DNA of 64,000 nucleotides from Candidatus Stackebrandtia excrementipullorum (GCA_019113825.1 DXGR01000001.1:42906-106905); one strand, 5' to 3'; shown: positions 45,742-55,661, counted from the first letter of the stretch. Made by a program: numbers and translations. The notes: generated by a model not told the origin, from the sequence alone.

Positions 45742-46656
45742 TTAAAAAACCGAGCAGCCCGTCTCGGTGGTGAACCGATCCAGCGCGTCGATACCCGCCA
45801 CGGAGTTACCCCGGCGGTCAAGCCCCGGACTCCACACCGAAATGGTGAAACGGCCGGGCACCACGGCCATGACACCGCCGCTGACTCCGCTCTTTCCGGG
45901 AAGACCGACGCGAAACGCGAACTCACCCGCAGCGTCGTATGCACCGCACGTCAGCATGATCGCGCTGACCCGCTTCGCCTCACTGCGGGACAACAGACGA
46001 CTTCCGTCCGCCCGCATACCGTGCCGCGTCAGCACCGACCCGCAACGTGCCAGCTCTTCACACGACACCGCTATCGCACACTGCCGCACATAATGGTGCA
46101 GCACCTGCGGTACCGGGTGTCGCAGGTTCCCGTAATCGGCCATCAGGTGCCCTAGAGCAGCGTTGCGGTCGATATGCCCGAACTCGGACTCGGCGACCGC
46201 CATGTCCACGTCGATGTCGTCGGCACCGGACTCCACACGCAGAAGATCGCGAAGCATCTCACTGGGCTGATCGGTGTGCTCGAGGAGCAGGTCGGTCACC
46301 ACCAGCGCACCGGCATTGATGAACGGGTTACGGGGGATGCCGTGCTCGTACTCCAACTGCACCAACGAGTTGAAAGGGTTTCCCGACGGCTCTCGCCCCA
46401 CACGTGACCAGATCGGGTCTCCACGGTGCGCCAGCGCCAACACCAGTGCGAACACCTTCGAAATACTTTGGATCGTGAACCGACGACGCCAGTCGCCTGC
46501 GCCGATCACGTGCCCGTCGGGGTAGGCCAAGGCGATACCGAACCGGGATGGTTCGACATCGGCCAGGGCCGGGATGTAGTGCGCCACACGCCCCGCGGGT
46601 TGCGCGCTCTTCGCTTCCTCTGCGATATCGGCCAGAAGGTCCTGCATGTCCATCAC
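45742..46656 (-). CDS. glsA: Glutaminase A
   Basis: A 304-residue serine-dependent beta-lactamase-fold glutaminase that converts glutamine to glutamate and ammonia. Ser64-x-x-Lys67 (QSISKVF) is the catalytic pair, followed by PSGNPFNSLVQLE, RNPFINAGALV and the C-terminal GLPGKSGVSGGVMAV. Normal length for the single-domain type. ATG 46656 or the next codon may start. Confidence 0.94.
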   Translation of the reverse strand: MMDMQDLLADIAEEAKSAQPAGRVAHYIPALADVEPSRFGIALAYPDGHVIGAGDWRRRFTIQSISKVFALVLALAHRGDPIWSRVGREPSGNPFNSLVQLEYEHGIPRNPFINAGALVVTDLLLEHTDQPSEMLRDLLRVESGADDIDVDMAVAESEFGHIDRNAALGHLMADYGNLRHPVPQVLHHYVRQCAIAVSCEELARCGSVLTRHGMRADGSRLLSRSEAKRVSAIMLTCGAYDAAGEFAFRVGLPGKSGVSGGVMAVVPGRFTISVWSPGLDRRGNSVAGIDALDRFTTETGCSVF

Positions 46657-46728
46657 GCCCGCAACAGTAGAACGAGCGATCGGCCATCAGACTGCGATTC
46701 GCCTCACCTTCAGGCGCGCCCCGCCACA

Positions 46729-46760
46729 CAACGGCTCCGACCGCACGGTCGGAGCCGTTG
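46729..46760 (-). terminator. Terminator of the Cys-rich peptide gene
   Basis: CAACGGCTCCGACC (46729-46742) and its exact complement (46747-46760) form a 14-bp stem with a 4-base loop, 28 bases past the peptide stop and upstream of glsA. Confidence 0.85.
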
Positions 46761-46787
46761 ACGTTTCAATGAATGCGGCTAATGCGC

Positions 46788-46982
46788 TTAGCAACAACCG
46801 ATGTGTTCGCACACCGTGCCACACCCGGCGGCGACATAGCAGCGCTGACGGGCATGCCCTGAACAAACCCCACTGGAAACGCAGCGCGTGAAGGTGTACG
46901 GGGTGCAGCTGGCCGCAGCGGCCTTGCCGCGAACCATCCGGTCCAACGCAGTATCCACAAGGCTTCGTACTGATGTGATCAT
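46788..46982 (-). CDS. Eight-cysteine peptide (64 aa), RiPP- or defensin-like precursor candidate
   Basis: ATG 46982 follows GAGAGG at 7-base spacing, and a strong terminator follows the stop: a complete small transcription unit. Residues 1-25 look like a leader (VRSLVDTALDRMVRGKAAAAS), amphipathic and without a Sec-type core. Residues 26-64 hold eight cysteines at 26, 34, 40, 48, 54, 58, 63 and 64, ending GCGTVCEHIGCC, with Thr and Ser available for crosslinks. No lanthipeptide or other modifying enzyme is adjacent. It could be a RiPP precursor modified in trans, a disulfide-rich peptide or a metal-binding protein. Confidence 0.7.
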   Translation of the reverse strand: MITSVRSLVDTALDRMVRGKAAAASCTPYTFTRCVSSGVCSGHARQRCYVAAGCGTVCEHIGCC

Positions 46983-48022
46983 GTTGCCACCTCTCTGTTC
47001 GTCCGATGCGATACGTCGGCACACACAGGCGCCGACGCTCGCGACACAGCTTGGCAATCGTTTCCATTCACGGCAAGAGGCCTCGACCAAACAGGTCAAT
47101 ATTTCAACTGCTGCATTCCTCGACCATCCCGATGAGGCCTCCGGTCAGAACCCCGCCTCGTCCACTACGGATCCTCTAGATCATTGACATGGCAACAATT
47201 TCATGTGACTTCGATTAAAACCTTTGTCGACGGTGCCGAAAGGAACCAACCCGTAGAAAAAATCGACTGTGACTTTTGACCTAATGCCGGAACGGCCGGC
47301 CCACCCGCCCCGTGCGCGAGCCGCCAAATGTGGAAACCGCCGGAACATCGGCGACAACCGCGTCGCCGGCAGCCATCCCATCACCTGCGAAAAAAGTCCA
47401 CTGCAGATCTTACCCGCCAAGACGACACATCACGGCCAAGACGAGGCTTCCGGCCACCGCCCGCCCACGACCACGGACCAAACGACCGTCATCGCAAGGC
47501 CGGGAGCCGAGGTCAAAACCACCCTCGACACCGGGCACATCACCCGTTTTGGACTGTGCATAACCGACACTCCCCCGACGTCGCTCCACCGAGCAGGACC
47601 GAATCAAGCCGCCCGGTCGTCCTCATGCCCATCGCACGACGACACGACCCACCGTCGACGTCAACCACGCTGCGACGCCCCAACAAGCCGGTAATGGGAA
47701 CGTCGACAATGTTCTCGCTCGGCGAGACAATTATGGCACCCCGACGGTTCTGAAATACCGGGTTGGACGGGTTCCCGATCGCACCCTCGCGGCAAAGACC
47801 ACAAAACGACGGCGCGAGACGGGTCGCGTGAGTGTCCTACACATATCGCATTGATTACGATTTCTTATCATCCTCGCTAAATGCCCTGCAAATTCGGCCG
47901 ACCGGCATCCGATCGGTCTTGTGGTCGGCGGCTCACACGTATAAGTTCTGATACCGTGCGTCGCCTCGGAGCACTCGGACGCGACGTCACGTGGAGAACG
48001 TAACGCCCCTTAGAGGAGATCA
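46983..48022. other. One-kilobase gene-free stretch before the liv operon
   Basis: Apart from the upstream regions of the Cys-rich peptide (left) and livK (right), I find no coding frame with a ribosome site or family motif. Plus-strand frames here encode Pro/Thr/Arg-rich products typical of non-coding high-GC DNA. The part at 47830-47950 is AT-richer and may hold the liv promoter. Confidence 0.45.
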
Positions 48023-49195
48023 ATGCGCTTCAAGATAGGTACGGCTGCGGCAGCGGTCATGTTGCTGGCGGCCGGGTGTGTCTCGGAATCGTCGGGAACC
48101 ACCGAGACCGACAACAGCCTGGTGGGTAGCGGATCGGGCGACGAATGCGTCATCGACAGCCCCGTCAAGGTCGGCCAGGTGCTGAGTATCACGGGCGGCG
48201 CCTCCTTCGCCGGCGGGTACCAGGAACAGGGACTCGAGCTGGGATTCAAGCAGCTCAACGAAAAGGGCGGCGTCGAGTACGAGATCTTCCTGGAGGACGA
48301 CGAAACCACGCCCGAAGTCGGCATTGCCGCCTATGAGAAGCTCATCGACCGGGAGAAGGTCAGCACCATCATCGGACCCACCCTGTCCAATGTGGCGTTC
48401 TCGACGTTCTATGACGCTCAGGAGGCCGGTGTCCCCGCGTTGGGCATCTCGACGACCGCCGAGGGCATCCCGGAGATCGGCGACTACATTTTCCGTAACT
48501 CGCTGTCGGAGCTGATCGCGCTCAACGCGTCCATCCCCGCGGCGAAGAACAGTCTCCAGTTGGAGAAGGTCGCTGTGATGCACGACAGCACCGACGAGTT
48601 CACCGCCTCCGCTTACACCACGATGATCGAAGTCCTCGAGGACGAGGGCATCGACATCACCGCAGACGAGAAGTTCGAAACCGACGACAGCGACTTCCGG
48701 GCGCAACTGACCAAGGTCAAGGACTCCAACCCCGACGCCGTCGTTTTGTCCGCGCTGCCCGCCGCCACGATCCCGCTGGTCAAGCAGGCTCGTGAACTGG
48801 GCATCGACGCACCCATCGTCGGCGGCAACGCGTTCAACTCGCCGGTGATGGTGGGCCAGCTCGATGAAGCCGCCGAAGGCCTGATCGTCGGTGGTGCCTG
48901 GAGCTCGGCACTCGACAGCGTGGGCAACGAGGAGTTCGTCACCGCCTACACCGAGGCATACGACCGGGCGCCGGACCAGTTCGCAGCGCAGGCCTACGTC
49001 GCCGCTCAGCTCATCGACGTCGCCGTCCGCGCAGACTGCGACGGAAACCGTGAGGCCATTAAGGACAACCTCGGCCAGATCCTGGAGTTGGACACGATCC
49101 TGGGAACCCTGTCCCTGGACGAAAACGGTGAGGTTCACCAGGAACCGGTCGTCCAGATCGTCGAGAACGGTGAGTTCAAGCTTCTCGAATCCTGA
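48023..49195 (+). CDS. Branched-chain amino-acid-type ABC substrate-binding lipoprotein
   Basis: A 390-residue LivK-type binding protein. The lipobox LAAGC gives lipid-anchored Cys19; a Ser/Thr-rich linker follows, then the periplasmic-binding fold (VKVGQVLSITGGASFAGGYQEQGLELGFKQLN, IGPTLSNVA). AGAGGAG precedes the ATG. First gene of the operon; the long gap to livH (127 bases) is typical for higher expression of the binding protein. Ligand is probably a branched-chain amino acid or related compound. Confidence 0.9.
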   Translation: MRFKIGTAAAAVMLLAAGCVSESSGTTETDNSLVGSGSGDECVIDSPVKVGQVLSITGGASFAGGYQEQGLELGFKQLNEKGGVEYEIFLEDDETTPEVGIAAYEKLIDREKVSTIIGPTLSNVAFSTFYDAQEAGVPALGISTTAEGIPEIGDYIFRNSLSELIALNASIPAAKNSLQLEKVAVMHDSTDEFTASAYTTMIEVLEDEGIDITADEKFETDDSDFRAQLTKVKDSNPDAVVLSALPAATIPLVKQARELGIDAPIVGGNAFNSPVMVGQLDEAAEGLIVGGAWSSALDSVGNEEFVTAYTEAYDRAPDQFAAQAYVAAQLIDVAVRADCDGNREAIKDNLGQILELDTILGTLSLDENGEVHQEPVVQIVENGEFKLLES

Positions 49196-49322
49196 TCCAC
49201 CCGATGTCCCCGACCCCCACAGGCACACGTAACGGTCGTCCGGCTCCCGCCCCACACAACCGGGAGCCGGGCGACCGGTGCCGAAACGGCACTCGCCGCC
49301 ATTCACTTTCAGGACTCAACTG

Positions 49323-50201
49323 ATGACACAACAACTCGCCAACGGCTTGTTCTCCGGAGCGATCTATGCGCTGTTCGCCATCGGGTTCACCTTGGTGTTC
49401 GGGATCCTTCGCCACCTCAACCTCGCCCATGCCGCGATCTTCACCGGAGGCGCCTTCCTCGGCATCGACCTCGCACACCGCACCGGATGGCCGATGTGGG
49501 TGGTGTTCCTCCTGGTCATCGTTGTCGGTGCCGTCGTCGGCATGCTCCTTGAGTTTTCCGCCTTCCGACCACTGGCCGGGCGTCGGGACGAGCATTTCGC
49601 CGGCTTGATCTCGTCGGTGGCTTTCGGCGGAATGTTGCTGGCCCTGCTCCAGGCCGCGTACGGAACCGACCCCGCCGGGTTCCCGTCCGGGTCGTTCCCC
49701 TCTCATGTGTTCGTCATCGGTGGCGTCTCGATCAGCTTCACTCAGTTGACGGTCCTGGGCGTCGCTCTACTGCTCATGCTCGGACTTGCGTGGATGGTGT
49801 CGGGCACCGCCGCAGGCCGTGCCATGCGCGCCGTCGCCGAAAACGCCCAGGCCGCTCGAGTCGTGGGGATCAACGTCAACCGGGTCACCGCGGGCACCTA
49901 CGCGCTCGCCTCCGCGCTGGGCGCCATGGCCGGGATGCTCATGGCACTCAACGTCGGACAAGCCGATCTCGGTATGGGGATGTCCATTGAACTCATGGGT
50001 TTCGCGGTCATCATCCTCGGTGGCATGGGCTCGCTATGGGGCGCCATGGCGGCCGGTCTGATCCTCGGACTTACCGAGGCCCTCACCGTGCAGTTTTTCG
50101 ACTCGTCGTGGAAGGGCGTCGTCGCGTTCGCGGTCATGTTCATCATCTTGTTGCTACGGCCCCAGGGCCTGTTCGGCACCATAAAGGCTCGGGTGGTCTG
50201 A
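49323..50201 (+). CDS. Branched-chain amino-acid ABC permease LivH-type
   Basis: A 292-residue permease with about eight helices: QLANGLFSGAIYALFAIGFTLVFGILRHLNLAHAA at the start and ENAQAARVVGINVNRV with the EAA-like coupling segment. It ends one base before the fused LivM-LivG gene. Confidence 0.92.
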   Translation: MTQQLANGLFSGAIYALFAIGFTLVFGILRHLNLAHAAIFTGGAFLGIDLAHRTGWPMWVVFLLVIVVGAVVGMLLEFSAFRPLAGRRDEHFAGLISSVAFGGMLLALLQAAYGTDPAGFPSGSFPSHVFVIGGVSISFTQLTVLGVALLLMLGLAWMVSGTAAGRAMRAVAENAQAARVVGINVNRVTAGTYALASALGAMAGMLMALNVGQADLGMGMSIELMGFAVIILGGMGSLWGAMAAGLILGLTEALTVQFFDSSWKGVVAFAVMFIILLLRPQGLFGTIKARVV

Positions 50202-50202
50202 C

Positions 50203-51900
50203 TTGTTCGCCGGATACGAAACCATCATCACGACGCTGGCGTTGACGGGAATATTCGCGTACTCCTTCCACGTCGTTCTCATGGCCGGGCAGCTGAGTCT
50301 CGGCCAGGCGGGCTTCGCCTCCATCGGAGCGTTCGTCTCCACGCTGGTCGTCCCCGAGGAACCACTGTTCGGCGTCCTGTCGCCGGCGCTGGTGGGTATA
50401 CCGGTGGGGATGGCGGCCGGAGCCGTGGCCGCCTACCTTCTCGGCCTTCCCGTCCTACGGCTGCGCGGCGTCTTCCTGGCCATCGCGACCATCGCCTTCG
50501 GCGAGGGAATCCGCATTCTCTTCACCAACTCGGAGTGGACCGGCGGTGCCGCCGGCCTGCGCCTGGACAAGTGGGTGACACCCGGGTTCGCGTGGATGAT
50601 CCTGGCGGTCCTGATCTACATGTTCTGGCGACTGAGAGCCTCCCGTTCCGGACGGGCGTTCGCGGCGCTACGCGAAGACGAGGTGGCGGCCGGTTCCATG
50701 GGAATCAACGTCGCCCGCACCCGTATGACGTCTTTCGTAGCCTCGGGCGCTATCGCAGGCCTCTACGGTGTGCTCTTCGCCTACTTCGTTCGCCGCATCA
50801 TGCCCGGCGACTTCGAGTTCTCGATGATGCTGGACGGGCTGGTCGTCGCAGTCGTCGGGGGCTATCTCGTCTTCTTCGGCCCCGTCGTGGGCAGTGGGTT
50901 TCTCACGCTTGTCCCCGAGGCACAGCGAGCCATCGGGCTGGAAGCAGGCTGGATCCACCCCTTCGTGACCAGCGCGCTCCTGTTGCTGGTCATCTTGTTC
51001 CTCCCAGGTGGACTGTCGACCGTTCTGGCGAAGCTGGCCAAACTGCGCAAACCGAAAGCACCCCGTGTGCACTCCGACGCCGGACACATCGATCTATCGC
51101 ATCTCCCCCAGCCGGGGACCCTCCTACTACAGGTCGACTCACTCGACAAGGACTACGGCGGGGTCCACGCGGTGCGGTCGGTTGATCTGGAGGTCACGGC
51201 CGGCGAAATCGTGGGCATCATCGGCCCCAACGGCTCCGGTAAGACCACTCTGGTCAACATGCTCAGCGGGGTGATCGAACCCACCGGCGGCACCGGCCAG
51301 GTCCTCGGTGAACGTCTCGGGGCGGGGCGGGGCGCACACCATTTCGCCTCGGCCGGCGTCAGCAGAACGTTCCAGCATTCCAAGTTGTTCGACCGGCTGT
51401 CGGTCCTGGAGAACGTCCTGGTCGGGACGCATGTTCGCAGCAAATCCACGTTCCTGCGTCGCCTTTTCTGGCTCCCCTCCGCGAGGCGTGACGAACGTGA
51501 CGCCTCGACTTGGGCCATGGCCGCCCTCGAACGGGTCGGGTTGGCAGATCGGGCGCACCTGGCGGCCACCGAACTGTCCTACGGTGACCAACGGCGACTC
51601 GAGATCGCCCGTGCATTGGCGTCCAGCCCGGCACTGTTGATCCTCGACGAACCCGCAGCGGGCATGAACCACGTGGAAGCGGCCGAATTGTCCGAGCTGA
51701 TCGGTTCACTGGCCGGAGACGGAATCACGATCCTGCTGATCGAGCACAACGTCGGTATGGTCTTGAACACCTGTACACGTCTGGTGGTCTTGAACTTCGG
51801 CGAGGTCATCGCGGCAGGCGAGCCGCGTCAAGTCGCCGCCGAGCCCGCCGTCGTCGAGGCTTACCTCGGCGCAGAACAGACGGGAAGCAGCCATGTCTGA
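50203..51900 (+). CDS. LivM-LivG fusion: ABC permease plus ATPase
   Basis: A 565-residue protein joining two normally separate subunits. Residues 1-285 are a LivM-type permease (MAGQLSLGQAGFASIGAF; EDEVAAGSMGINVARTRM coupling region). A linker of about 25 residues follows (KPKAPRVHSDAGHIDLSH), then a LivG-type ATPase with Walker A GPNGSGKTT, signature ELSYGDQRRLEIARALA, Walker B LLILDEPAAGM and the H-loop IEHNVGM. TTG 50203 is the start, one base after livH. Fusions of this kind occur in other actinomycetes. Confidence 0.93.
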   Translation: MFAGYETIITTLALTGIFAYSFHVVLMAGQLSLGQAGFASIGAFVSTLVVPEEPLFGVLSPALVGIPVGMAAGAVAAYLLGLPVLRLRGVFLAIATIAFGEGIRILFTNSEWTGGAAGLRLDKWVTPGFAWMILAVLIYMFWRLRASRSGRAFAALREDEVAAGSMGINVARTRMTSFVASGAIAGLYGVLFAYFVRRIMPGDFEFSMMLDGLVVAVVGGYLVFFGPVVGSGFLTLVPEAQRAIGLEAGWIHPFVTSALLLLVILFLPGGLSTVLAKLAKLRKPKAPRVHSDAGHIDLSHLPQPGTLLLQVDSLDKDYGGVHAVRSVDLEVTAGEIVGIIGPNGSGKTTLVNMLSGVIEPTGGTGQVLGERLGAGRGAHHFASAGVSRTFQHSKLFDRLSVLENVLVGTHVRSKSTFLRRLFWLPSARRDERDASTWAMAALERVGLADRAHLAATELSYGDQRRLEIARALASSPALLILDEPAAGMNHVEAAELSELIGSLAGDGITILLIEHNVGMVLNTCTRLVVLNFGEVIAAGEPRQVAAEPAVVEAYLGAEQTGSSHV

Positions 51901-52672
51901 ACCCATTCTGTCGATCGAAGAGCTGTCCGTTGCCTATGGGCGCGTCCAAGCCGTTCGAAACGTCTCCTTCACCGCACCGGAAGGCAACCTGGTCACGCTG
52001 GTCGGCGCCAACGGCGCCGGCAAGACCTCGGTGTTGTCGGCCGTGTCCGGACTTGTTCGTCCACAACAGGGCCGGGTTCGTTTCGAGGGTCGCGACGTCA
52101 CGCGATGGTCCGCTCATCGTCGAGTCGGCGCCGGGATCGTCCTGGTGCCCGAGGGACGTCAGATTCTCACCACTCTCAGTATCGAAGAGAACCTACAACT
52201 GGGAGGGTGGCGACGTCGCCACACCGGCGCGGTCATCGAGGAGATGTACCACCGGTTCCCGGTGCTGGCGCAGCGCCGCAAACAACCGGCCGGAACGTTG
52301 TCAGGTGGTGAGCAGCAAATGCTCGCCATCGGACGCGCGCTCGTGGCGGGGCCTCGGGTTCTGCTGATGGATGAACCGTCCATGGGACTGGCTCCCAAGA
52401 TGGTCGACGAGATCTTCAAGGTCATCGAGTCGGTTCGTGCCGACGGTGTGACCGTGGTGCTGGTCGAGCAGAACGCGCGCAGAGCCTTGGACGCCGCCGA
52501 CACCGGATACGTCATGGAGACCGGCGAAGTCGCCCATAGTGGACTGGCTGCCGATCTACTCAAAGACCCTCGGGTCGTCAAGGCCTACCTCGGAATGGAG
52601 TTACGGACGGTGACCTGCACAGAAATTCCCTACGAACAATCAGCTTCCCCCGAAATCGACGGTACGCGGTAA
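51893..52672 (+). CDS. Branched-chain amino-acid ABC ATPase LivF
   Basis: A 259-residue ATPase pairing with the LivG half of the fusion: Walker A GANGAGKTS, signature TLSGGEQQMLAIGRALV, Walker B VLLMDEPSMGL. It overlaps the fusion gene by 8 bases. A C-terminal extension of about 20 residues follows the usual AYLGM end. Confidence 0.93.
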   Translation: MSEPILSIEELSVAYGRVQAVRNVSFTAPEGNLVTLVGANGAGKTSVLSAVSGLVRPQQGRVRFEGRDVTRWSAHRRVGAGIVLVPEGRQILTTLSIEENLQLGGWRRRHTGAVIEEMYHRFPVLAQRRKQPAGTLSGGEQQMLAIGRALVAGPRVLLMDEPSMGLAPKMVDEIFKVIESVRADGVTVVLVEQNARRALDAADTGYVMETGEVAHSGLAADLLKDPRVVKAYLGMELRTVTCTEIPYEQSASPEIDGTR

Positions 52673-52745
52673 GTACCAACCACGACGATCCGACGACGCT
52701 CGGGGTTCGCTGACAGCCCGAAAAGTGAATAACCCACATCCCCAA

Positions 52746-52770
52746 ACCTTTCACCTCCCCTGGTGAAGGT
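52746..52770 (+). terminator. Possible liv operon terminator
   Basis: ACCTTTCACC (52746-52755) pairs with GGTGAAGGT (52762-52770) with one bulged base. It lies between livF and the sensor gene on the same strand. Confidence 0.35.
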
Positions 52771-52855
52771 GCGAGGTGCCGATCGCTTCGACAGGCCCCT
52801 AACAGTCGACGACCGGCAGGTCGACATCTCGCGACGAGGCAATCCCGGAGGATTC

Positions 52856-55246
52856 ATGCCCGCTGGCGACAACAACGGCGTTACCGGTGGTGGCCGATCA
52901 CGGTCTCTACGGCCATCGTCGCTGCGCATCAGAACGAAACTGGCTCTCATGCTGTTGATTCCCCTGCTGGCGTTGACGGGTATGGCGTCGATCCGGTTGG
53001 CCGACTCGGCTCGGGAAGCCTCCAACGCGTCGCAGACGGCCGACATCGTCGAACTGAACGGCAACATCGTCAACGTGATCCGCGCACTCCAGTCCGAGCG
53101 CTCCGAAGCCGCCTTCCAGATCTACGACGAGACACTCGAGTTTGAGGAGAAGAAGGTCGGCTCGTTCGAGGCGGCCGCGTCGGTGACGGACAGTCATCTG
53201 CAGGCCTTGGCCGACACTCGCGCCGAATTTTCCGGGGACGAACAAATCGTCCATCTGTTGGCCCTCGCCGACAAACCTCTGACTCGAATCAGCGCGGTAC
53301 GCGACGCCGGTGACCGCGGTCTGCAGACGGTGCACTTGACGGTCTACCACGCTGCGGTCAACAGATTGACCGCGATTTTGGAACGGTCCGTGGACTTGGC
53401 CGATTCGGCCGAACTGAGCCGTAACCTCCGCGCGGTCAGCTTGCTCAACACCGCCGACGAGGCTTCGGAGAGGCTTCGCCTCCTATCGCTGGAGCTGGAG
53501 GACGGGAAGGCTCTCGACGCCTCGTACCGACCGATCATGGCGCTGTTCAACTCCCGTGACGTGGCCCTCGAGGAATACCGCCGCATCAGTGGTGACGTGC
53601 ACCTGGCCGCGACGTTCGAATACGGTGGCCTTGGTGGCCACGACGCCCGCGCCGCCAACACCTTTGAGCGGTCGATCTCGGTCAGCCGCTCCGACGACCC
53701 GATCGACATCGACCATGCCGGGTTGATGTCGGCCTACGATGCTCGTCACGAGGCGACGGGCACGATCATGGACGACATTCTGGCCGAGACCATCGACGAA
53801 ACCACGGCGATTCAAAACGCGGTGACTCAACGCGCGATCATCGAAGTGGCCGTCCTGGTGATCACGCTCGTCGTCGCCATCTTCATCGCATTGGGACTGG
53901 GACGCTCGGTTACTCAGGGTCTGCGACAACTGCGTGACTCGGCGCACCGCATCGCGACCACCGACCTGCCCACCGCCGTCCGGCAGGTGGACGAACACCA
54001 GGACCTGACGGGTTTGACCCCCGAGGAGTTCGCCAACCAGACGACTCCTCCCCTGACCACCCAGGGCGCCGACGAACTCGCCGAAGTGGCGACCGCGTTC
54101 AACCAGGTCCATCACGAGGCGATCCGCGTGGCTGCGCAGCAGGCCATGCTCCGGGTTCACATCGGTTCGATGTTTGTTCGCCTTGCACGTCGTGGCCACT
54201 CGTTGACCGGTCGGCTCACAGCCGAACTCGACGCGGCCGAACGAGAGGAACACGATCCCGACAACCTCGCTCGGTTGTTCCGGTTGGACCACCTGGTGTC
54301 GCTACAGGCTCGCGCCAACGACAGTCTGTTGGTGTTGGGTGGAGCCTCGGTGGCGAAGGTTCGGACAAGTAACGCCAGCATCGGCGACGTCCTCAAGGCC
54401 GCGCAGAGCCACACCGAGTACTACGCACGCGTCAACTTCGACGCCATCGACGACGGTGTCTGGGTCCGCGCCAACCTCGTCGACGACATCGTGCAGCTAC
54501 TGGCCGAGCTGATGGACAACGCAACCCGTTACTCCACCACCCCGGCACACGTGGCGGCGAGATTCCTGTCCGACAAGGTCATGATTCAGATCCGTGACTA
54601 CGGGATCGGTATCAAGCCGGCCCAGTTGGAGTCGTATAACGCCCGGCTGTCGGCGAATTCGCCCCTGGACATGGACGCATTCCAGGCCATGGGCCTCACC
54701 GTGGTGGGGCTGTTGGCCATCCGAAACGATATCTCCGTTTCGCTGCGCCAGGCGACGGGACAGGGAACACTGGCCGAAGTCGTACTCCCACTGTCAACCT
54801 TGGAGTTCAAGGCTTCCGAGCAACCTCAGCAACTGTCGGCATCGCCCGCCGCAGAACCGATCCCCGAGCGTCGTGAGGCGCCGCTGTTCCGCGCCGACGA
54901 AGATCCCGAACCGTCGACCTTCCCCATAACGGCCCCGCAGACCGTATCGGCGGCCGGGCGAGGGCCACAAGCCGGTGACACGTTGCCGATTATTCACTTT
55001 GACTCTCCGGGCCTACGTGAGCGAACCGACACGTCGCAGCACGTCACAGTCGATGCCAACGGGTTGCCGCAACGTCAACCCATGTCTAATCTGGTTCCGG
55101 GTGAGGCCCCCACGACCTCGGAACGCGCCAAGCGACCCATCCGACGCGACCCGGCATCCATCGGTGCCACGTACGTCGCGTACGCCCGCGGCCTGACCGG
55201 TGGCCGCACCGGTGCTCCAGCCATACAACCTGAGGACAAGCCGTGA
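52856..55246 (+). CDS. Conservon-type sensor kinase-like protein (CvnA) with NIT domain
   Basis: A 796-residue membrane protein. The first helix is TKLALMLLIPLLALTGMASI; an extracytoplasmic nitrate/nitrite-sensing domain follows (about 45-330, with IRALQSERSEAAFQIYD). The second helix is VAVLVITLVVAIFIALGLG, then HAMP, a helical dimerisation segment (FVRLARRGHSLTGRL, DHLVSLQARANDSLLVLGG) and a GHKL ATPase domain (ELMDNATRYSTTP, IRDYGIGI). The segment aligned with the phospho-acceptor box has DHL at the key place. A low-complexity tail (about 680-796) is typical of CvnA. GGAGG supports ATG 52856. Confidence 0.9.
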   Translation: MPAGDNNGVTGGGRSRSLRPSSLRIRTKLALMLLIPLLALTGMASIRLADSAREASNASQTADIVELNGNIVNVIRALQSERSEAAFQIYDETLEFEEKKVGSFEAAASVTDSHLQALADTRAEFSGDEQIVHLLALADKPLTRISAVRDAGDRGLQTVHLTVYHAAVNRLTAILERSVDLADSAELSRNLRAVSLLNTADEASERLRLLSLELEDGKALDASYRPIMALFNSRDVALEEYRRISGDVHLAATFEYGGLGGHDARAANTFERSISVSRSDDPIDIDHAGLMSAYDARHEATGTIMDDILAETIDETTAIQNAVTQRAIIEVAVLVITLVVAIFIALGLGRSVTQGLRQLRDSAHRIATTDLPTAVRQVDEHQDLTGLTPEEFANQTTPPLTTQGADELAEVATAFNQVHHEAIRVAAQQAMLRVHIGSMFVRLARRGHSLTGRLTAELDAAEREEHDPDNLARLFRLDHLVSLQARANDSLLVLGGASVAKVRTSNASIGDVLKAAQSHTEYYARVNFDAIDDGVWVRANLVDDIVQLLAELMDNATRYSTTPAHVAARFLSDKVMIQIRDYGIGIKPAQLESYNARLSANSPLDMDAFQAMGLTVVGLLAIRNDISVSLRQATGQGTLAEVVLPLSTLEFKASEQPQQLSASPAAEPIPERREAPLFRADEDPEPSTFPITAPQTVSAAGRGPQAGDTLPIIHFDSPGLRERTDTSQHVTVDANGLPQRQPMSNLVPGEAPTTSERAKRPIRRDPASIGATYVAYARGLTGGRTGAPAIQPEDKP

Positions 55247-55659
55247 CGACAACCGATTTCGATATGAGCCCGCTTCTGAACGATTTCGTCAGTCGGGTTC
55301 CCCACGTGTCTCATGTAATAGCGGTGTCAGCTGACGGTTTGCTCATCGCCGCCAACAGCAGACTGCCCGTAGAGGAGGCTGAGCGTCTGGCCGCCATCGC
55401 CTCCGGATTGACCAGTCTCCTGAACGGTGCCGCCCGTTCGCTCAGAGCCGACCCGGTGATCAGCAACCTGACGGAAATGGACGGCGGATACATGTTCACC
55501 ATGGCCGTCTCCAACGGAGCGAGCCTACTCGCGCTGGCGGGTTTCGGCTGTGACATCGGACAGGTCGGTCACGAGCTCGCCATGCTCATCAACACCGTCG
55601 GCCCGGCTTTGACGCCGGAAGCGCGTCACAATATCGGCGCGGCAGCCTCGGGAGCCTAA
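55243..55659 (+). CDS. Roadblock/LC7 protein (CvnB-type)
   Basis: A 138-residue Roadblock/LC7 protein with VSHVIAVSADGLLIAAN and the central helix AERLAAIASGLTSLLNGAA. In Streptomyces conservons CvnB works with CvnA, CvnC (DUF742) and CvnD (a Ras-like GTPase). GTG 55243 overlaps the sensor stop. No DUF742 or GTPase gene follows; a terminator comes right after the stop, so this conservon is a two-gene form. Confidence 0.92.
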   Translation: MTTTDFDMSPLLNDFVSRVPHVSHVIAVSADGLLIAANSRLPVEEAERLAAIASGLTSLLNGAARSLRADPVISNLTEMDGGYMFTMAVSNGASLLALAGFGCDIGQVGHELAMLINTVGPALTPEARHNIGAAASGA

Positions 55660-55661
55660 GT

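Noticed and set aside
47269..47694. Plus-strand frame in the 1-kb gap before livK
   Set aside because: Pro/Thr/Arg/His-rich product typical of non-coding GC-rich DNA, with no ribosome site.
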